Assembly (NCBI GenBank): GCA_030680805.1
Contig: JAUXUK010000106.1
Span: 31,492 to 95,491 of the forward strand
Origin: Sulfuritalea sp.
GTDB lineage: Bacteria; Pseudomonadota; Gammaproteobacteria; Burkholderiales; Rhodocyclaceae
Direction: 5' to 3'
Length of the DNA: 64,000 nucleotides
In this document: positions 60,456 to 64,000 of the stretch, piece by piece
Numbering within the stretch: position 1 is the first letter of the stretch
Layout: every line of letters begins with the position of its first letter
Notes under the pieces: model-generated
The model's input: the letters and a program-made list of their open reading frames with translations, nothing else
Told to the model about the DNA's origin: nothing
The model's database searches: none
Position numbers and translations under genes: made by a program

Positions 60456-61763
60456 TCAACAACCGAATCTCACCGCCAGCCCCTCAAGCGTAATGTTCTC
60501 CGCGATCTCGTCATGCGGGATCAGCACATAGCGCCACGGTTTGCCGCCATAACTCGCCGCATGGTCTGAAGCATTCGCGCACCACTTGACGGCGGCTTCC
60601 TTCTTGGCAATGACTATCGGGTCTTCAAGCTCCGTCCGCTTCTTCGGTTCCAGCATGTAGATCGTTGCAGCAGTTTCAGCAACAAAGTCCGGCTGGTACT
60701 CCGGATGATCCGCGCCATTCTGGTAGTAAATCTGGAACTGGCCCTTGGCCGGCTTGAACCACTTGCTGTCCCCATGCTGTTTCGCCCGTTCGACCTGGGC
60801 GTGGGCATTTCGGAGCTTTTGGCTCGCTTCCCGCAGCGCTTGAAAGCCGGCAATGCGTTCCTGTAGCCGCTCCGACAAGCCTTGAGCTTTCTCGGCGCTC
60901 TGGCAAACCGGACAGGCTTCTGGATTCGGATGGCGCTGCATATAGGCCTGCGCCGATTCCAGCACGCTCACCATGTCTGCGGCGTCGCTGGCGATACCGT
61001 TTTGTGCGGCATCGAAGGCGGCCTGAGCGCTCGCCGATTCGGTCCCGGCATCCCGTATCTGTTGCTGAGCCTGTGCCCATTGGGCCGGCAACTCCGTCAG
61101 CCGTGTATGAGCGGATATGAGGGCATCGAGCGCATCGATTTGGGGCGCAAATTCCCCTGCTGCGCGCTTGGCCTCGGCTTGTGCCCAGCCGAGGAAGTCG
61201 TCGTCCGGGCTGCCTGCCGCCTGCCATAGCCGGTGTATTTCGCCGCGATTCTCCTGCAAGCGCAAAGCCGCGCCATCGCGCCCCTGTTCGGCGCTCTTGA
61301 TCGCGTCGCGCAAGGAGCTTTCGGCGTCCTCGATGCCGCCGACATCGATGAAACGGCGAATCGCCTCATAGCGTTCGCTAGGACTGGCCGTAACCAGCGT
61401 CAGCATCCTGCCTCGTCGGAGCACCTGAACGCTGGGCCGTTCCTTCTGCGGATCGACGACGACATTCGACTTGACCAGGCGGGCGCTATGGGTAGAGCTG
61501 GCTGTTTCCAGTACGACCGAGATTTCTGAAGGCGTCTTGCCTATCGAAGCCCAGTATTTGCTCAGGCCACTGCCCAAGCCACGGTTTTCCAATGAGCCCA
61601 CCAGTCCGTTACCGAGCAAGTCAAGGGCATCGCACAAGGTGGATTTGCCGCTGCCGTTCTCCCCATAGACAACCGTCAGCTTCTTGTCCTTCTCGAAGCT
61701 GAGAGAAAACGGCTGGGTCGAGCCGCGCAGGTGGGCGACGGTCAGCTTACGAAGGGTGCTCAT
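60456..61763 (-). CDS. Rad50/SMC-like ATPase N-terminus joined to a restriction-type PD-(D/E)xK tail
   Basis: 435 aa from ATG 61763. Residues 1-60: ABC/SMC-type ATPase with Walker A GENGSGKST (34-42). Residues ~150-330: coiled coil with a Rad50-like CPVC hook at 283-286. No signature motif or Walker B follows. From about residue 332 (SKWFKPAKGQFQIYY) the sequence becomes the C-terminal domain of a DEAD/DEAH or type III Res-like protein, with P358-D359, E372-P-K374 (PD...ExK nuclease pattern), CANASDHAASYGGKPW and VLIPHDEI. Either a genuine compact ATPase-nuclease or an in-frame deletion chimera. It overlaps the 66-aa gene upstream by 17 nt. Confidence 0.75.
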   Translation of the reverse strand: MSTLRKLTVAHLRGSTQPFSLSFEKDKKLTVVYGENGSGKSTLCDALDLLGNGLVGSLENRGLGSGLSKYWASIGKTPSEISVVLETASSTHSARLVKSNVVVDPQKERPSVQVLRRGRMLTLVTASPSERYEAIRRFIDVGGIEDAESSLRDAIKSAEQGRDGAALRLQENRGEIHRLWQAAGSPDDDFLGWAQAEAKRAAGEFAPQIDALDALISAHTRLTELPAQWAQAQQQIRDAGTESASAQAAFDAAQNGIASDAADMVSVLESAQAYMQRHPNPEACPVCQSAEKAQGLSERLQERIAGFQALREASQKLRNAHAQVERAKQHGDSKWFKPAKGQFQIYYQNGADHPEYQPDFVAETAATIYMLEPKKRTELEDPIVIAKKEAAVKWCANASDHAASYGGKPWRYVLIPHDEIAENITLEGLAVRFGC

Positions 61764-61947
61764 CGCTCGATACCTCCGGAACTGACTTCTCGACTGCAAG
61801 CCGCCAATCCTCCGCACGCACTTTGCCGGTGGCGATCTTCGGAACAAGTTTCTTGCCGTCGTTGGCCGACAGCAGTTTTTCATCGATCAACCGCTGGATG
61901 ATCTTCCCTGCCAATTGTTCCGAAGCCGTAACCGTTGATTCGCTCAT
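61747..61947 (-). CDS. Small acidic protein of the right-end operon
   Basis: 66 aa from ATG 61947, overlapping the KilA-N stop (ATGA) and overlapping the ATPase start by 17 nt, so it is co-translated with both. Mostly helical (ASEQLAGKIIQRLIDEKLLS; KLVPKIATGKVRAEDWRLAVE). No family recognised; its place suggests an adaptor for the ATPase. Confidence 0.7.
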   Translation of the reverse strand: MSESTVTASEQLAGKIIQRLIDEKLLSANDGKKLVPKIATGKVRAEDWRLAVEKSVPEVSSDEHPS

Positions 61948-62789
61948 TTCTCGATCTTCCTATGCGTGCTGGTACCGGGCAAGCGCTTGAGCGTGTCGCT
62001 CCCCAGCAAGGAGCGCATCTGCGTGATGGCAATGGCGTTCAACTGCGTCAGGCGTTCCGCCGAGGACAAGCGCTGGTGAATCAGGACGGCGTTGATGCTT
62101 TCGAGATTCGACAGTACAACCAGTTGCTCCAGGGTGGCGGCGTCGCGCATGTTGCCTGCCAGATCGGGATTGGCCTGCCGCCACTGGGCGGCGGTGATGC
62201 CGAAGAGGGCGACATTGAGCAGGTCGGCCTCGCTTGCATACACGGCACTGGTCTGTGCCTTGGTGAGGCGCGACGGAATCAGGCGTTCCTTGATCGCGTC
62301 GGTATGGATCTTGTAATTGACCTTGGCCAGCGTGCGTTGGAAGCTCCATTCCAGCGAAGTGGCGCGGGACTCCTCATCCTTGAGCCGCTGGAATTCCTTG
62401 ATGAGGTAGAGCTTGAACTCGGGACTGAGCCACGAACCGAATTCAAAGGCGATGTCGCGGTGGGCGTAGGTGCCGCCGTAACGCCCGGCTTTGGCGTGCA
62501 GGCCGATTGCGCCTGTGGCCTCTATCCACTTCTTGGCCGACAGGAAGAAGCTGTTGCGCCCGGCTTCGTTTTTAATTCCCTCGAATTCGAGGGAATTAAA
62601 AACTGGATTGTTGAGCTGTTCCCATACGCCTAGGAACAGCACGGTGTCCTTGTTCTTGAGCCATTGCTCGATCAGGGCGCTGCCGCCGTCGAAGTTCCTG
62701 ACCATGTCGGTCAGGGAAATGTAGTCCTGTTCATGCCGGGTGGCGATGGTGACGTCAGTTCCCTGCACGGAGATAACGCGGCTTTTCAT
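61944..62789 (-). CDS. KilA-N domain protein
   Basis: 281 aa from ATG 62789, with GGGAG 9 nt upstream; a GTG at 62810 is possible. The KilA-N domain covers residues 1-130: YISLTDMVRNFDGG, WLKNKDTVLFLGVWEQLNNP, FEGIKNEAGRNSFFLSAKKWIE, THAHRDIAFEFGSWLSPEFK-type end (here TYAHRDIAFEFGSWLS). The C-terminal half is helical. KilA-N proteins of phages and defence islands bind DNA. The segment encoding FNSLEFEGIK contains a 36-bp perfect palindrome (62568-62603). Confidence 0.9.
   Translation of the reverse strand: MKSRVISVQGTDVTIATRHEQDYISLTDMVRNFDGGSALIEQWLKNKDTVLFLGVWEQLNNPVFNSLEFEGIKNEAGRNSFFLSAKKWIEATGAIGLHAKAGRYGGTYAHRDIAFEFGSWLSPEFKLYLIKEFQRLKDEESRATSLEWSFQRTLAKVNYKIHTDAIKERLIPSRLTKAQTSAVYASEADLLNVALFGITAAQWRQANPDLAGNMRDAATLEQLVVLSNLESINAVLIHQRLSSAERLTQLNAIAITQMRSLLGSDTLKRLPGTSTHRKIEK
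62568..62603. repeat. 36-bp perfect palindrome inside the KilA-N gene
   Basis: GTTTTTAATTCCCTCGAA is followed immediately by its exact complement TTCGAGGGAATTAAAAAC. It lies in coding sequence for a conserved KilA-N segment and is far more AT-rich than its surroundings. Confidence 0.92.
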
Positions 62790-62874
62790 TCTTGTGGCTC
62801 CCTTCCGCACATGGCGGTGCGGTTTCCATATGGCATCGCCAGTGTACTCGCGGCGAGGCTCACCAGGCGAGCCA

Positions 62875-64000
62875 TCAAGAAAGAACCCAGCGCAGCATGA
62901 ACAAGGGCTGCATGGTTGTGGTCTGGTTCAGTTTGCCTTCGATGATTGCAATCAATTCCTCGCGCTGCTTGTCCACCTGATCCTGCGCATCGAACAGGGA
63001 ACGCCGCTTCTGGTTGCGCTGGGCTTCGAGCGCCTTGATCTGCTTCTGCCCGGCCAGCTTTTCCTCCAGCGTAAGGGCAGTCGTGGCGGCACGGCGGGCC
63101 TCCTTGATCAGGCGGTCGATTTCCTTGATTTCGCGTTCCAGACCCATTTTGAGGTCGTCGGCCCAGCCGTCGAGCTTGTCGGCCTCCGCCTCGAAGAAGC
63201 GGGCGTTACGCTCGGAAATTACGCGCTGAATGGCGGTTTGGCGATGTTGGGTTAATGCTGCCAAGGTTGCCTGAACCCCACCCTCTCCCCAGCCCTCTCC
63301 CTGCGGGAGAGGGGGCGAAGTTACCGGCAGCATCAGCAGGCGCTGCGCGACTTCATCGTCCAATGTTTGGCCATCGTCGGTTACGGCCGAGAAGATCAGA
63401 TGATCTTCTGCCTGGTCGAGCGCTTCCACACTGAAGAAGGAAAGGGCAAGCCAGCCGGTCTTGCCGATCAACGGCTCAAGGGTCGTGACTTTGCCGTCAT
63501 GCTGGCCGTAGTCGAAATGAATCTCCGCAGGCGGCAAGTCGCGGCTTTTGGCGTTTGCCATCAGAGCTTCGGCGAGCGGATGGTTGAGGCGGTAGAGGTG
63601 GGCCTCGCCGGAGCGGCGCGGCAGTTCATACAGGCCCAGCGGAATGGCGGCGGCTTGCTGCGGGAAAGGGTTTGCCGTCAGGCGAAACGCTGCATCCCCA
63701 AGAAATTCGGCCTGACCGTGCAGTTCATGCCGCGTGAGCTGCATCAGGAGGCGCTCGTAGCGGTTGAGGTAGGCCCGGGAGGCTTCATCGCGCACCTTGA
63801 GTTTTTCGCGGACTTCGTCGTCGAAGTTTTCCAGTAGTTGCTGGCGCGTGCGCATCATGGATTCGTTGATCTCCAGGTTCAGTTCGAGCTGGAGCTGGTT
63901 GAAGGCGGTGGCGATCTCATCAGGCTTGCGGCAGTTCTGGTAGATGGCCGCAATGCGCTTTTCGAAATCGACACCGGACTCGATTGCGCCCAGCACTTCG
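62875..64000 (-). CDS. C-terminal part of a large, probably Snf2/DEAD-type helicase (5' end off the window)
   Basis: 375 codons visible up to the right edge, stop TGA at 62875. The part seen has no helicase motifs: an alpha/beta segment (FDYGQHDGKVTTLEPLIGKTGWLALSF, EDHLIFSAVTDDGQTLDDEVAQRLLMLPV), then a long basic coiled coil ending in LFMLRW. I recall this ending from SNF2-related proteins of DISARM-like or type III-like islands, but this cannot be shown here. Residues PLPQGEGWGEGG are an in-frame repeat insertion (63293-63313). Followed after 85 nt by the KilA-N gene. Confidence 0.6.
   Translation of the reverse strand, partial: EVLGAIESGVDFEKRIAAIYQNCRKPDEIATAFNQLQLELNLEINESMMRTRQQLLENFDDEVREKLKVRDEASRAYLNRYERLLMQLTRHELHGQAEFLGDAAFRLTANPFPQQAAAIPLGLYELPRRSGEAHLYRLNHPLAEALMANAKSRDLPPAEIHFDYGQHDGKVTTLEPLIGKTGWLALSFFSVEALDQAEDHLIFSAVTDDGQTLDDEVAQRLLMLPVTSPPLPQGEGWGEGGVQATLAALTQHRQTAIQRVISERNARFFEAEADKLDGWADDLKMGLEREIKEIDRLIKEARRAATTALTLEEKLAGQKQIKALEAQRNQKRRSLFDAQDQVDKQREELIAIIEGKLNQTTTMQPLFMLRWVLS
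63293..63313. repeat. CCCTCTCCC-type palindromic repeat inside coding sequence
   Basis: CCCTCTCCC-TGC-GGGAGAGGG; a common dispersed intergenic repeat of proteobacteria, here read in frame as LPQGEGWGEG with the adjacent CCCTCTCCCC at 63281-63290. Confidence 0.8.

Overview
The window reads as chromosomal DNA of a GC-rich betaproteobacterium. I infer a Rhodocyclales/Nitrosomonadales-type relative (Sulfuritalea/Sterolibacterium/Azoarcus-like) from the housekeeping blocks (ispD, mfd, ligA-zipA-smc, hpt-galU, dsbA-dsbB), the Liv-type transporters and the aromatic-acid genes; no rRNA or tRNA was seen to fix the taxonomy. Genes are packed tightly with many ATGA/TGATG stop-start overlaps.

Layout. 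1-4.3 kb (minus): a PAS-GGDEF-EAL c-di-GMP enzyme behind a PhnD-type binding protein, then ispD. 4.4-13.6 kb (plus): an MgtC/DUF4010 membrane protein, a metallo-beta-lactamase/cNMP-binding protein, a Memo-AMMECR1 fusion with its radical SAM partner, a secreted SHOCT protein and a secreted caspase-like protease with a beta-propeller. 13.8-18.3 kb: corA and mfd. 18.6-26.7 kb: a complete type I restriction-modification locus (hsdM, hsdS, an AlbA/ATPase accessory gene, hsdR) flanked by inverted and direct repeats. 27.0-27.6 kb: a Phd/PIN toxin-antitoxin pair with a readable promoter-operator. 27.6-39.7 kb: aroG, a DUF1015 gene, an HU protein with an H1-like tail, hpt, galU, a REPIN-truncated ORF6N gene, ligA, zipA, smc, queF. 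39.8-40.5 kb: a second toxin-antitoxin pair. 40.6-45.1 kb: a feruloyl-CoA-synthetase-like/enoyl-CoA-hydratase/ABC-binding-protein operon, divergent from a MarR regulator with clear operator-like repeats. 45.2-49.7 kb: lysR-hpaI-gabD-MFS and a broken LysE gene. 49.8-51.0 kb: dsbAB. 51.2-55.8 kb: a livGFKHM operon. 56-60.5 kb: an MFS carrier with an ACP/acyl-activating/acyltransferase fusion. 60.5-64 kb: an operon of defence-island character (helicase-like C-terminus, KilA-N protein, 66-aa protein, Rad50-like ATPase joined to a restriction-type nuclease tail), cut by the right edge.

How they work together. HpaI yields succinate semialdehyde, which GabD oxidises, suggesting the end of a meta-cleavage pathway. 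The MarR-linked operon fits uptake and CoA activation of a phenylpropenoid-type acid. The ACP-ligase-acyltransferase plus MFS pair resembles LplT-Aas lysophospholipid recycling. The type I locus, two toxin-antitoxin pairs and the right-end operon make this a chromosome with several defence or stability modules between core genes.

Most notable signals: (i) a dispersed ~25-bp motif of consensus AAAAGTCGGCGCTG followed by RYGATACGGCG, found between genes, inside mfd and next to start codons; (ii) the ATPase/zinc-hook/PD-(D/E)xK chimera and its KilA-N neighbour, which carries a 36-bp perfect palindrome inside its coding sequence; (iii) a REPIN that ends an ORF6N gene; (iv) a LivF ATPase whose Walker A lysine is arginine.
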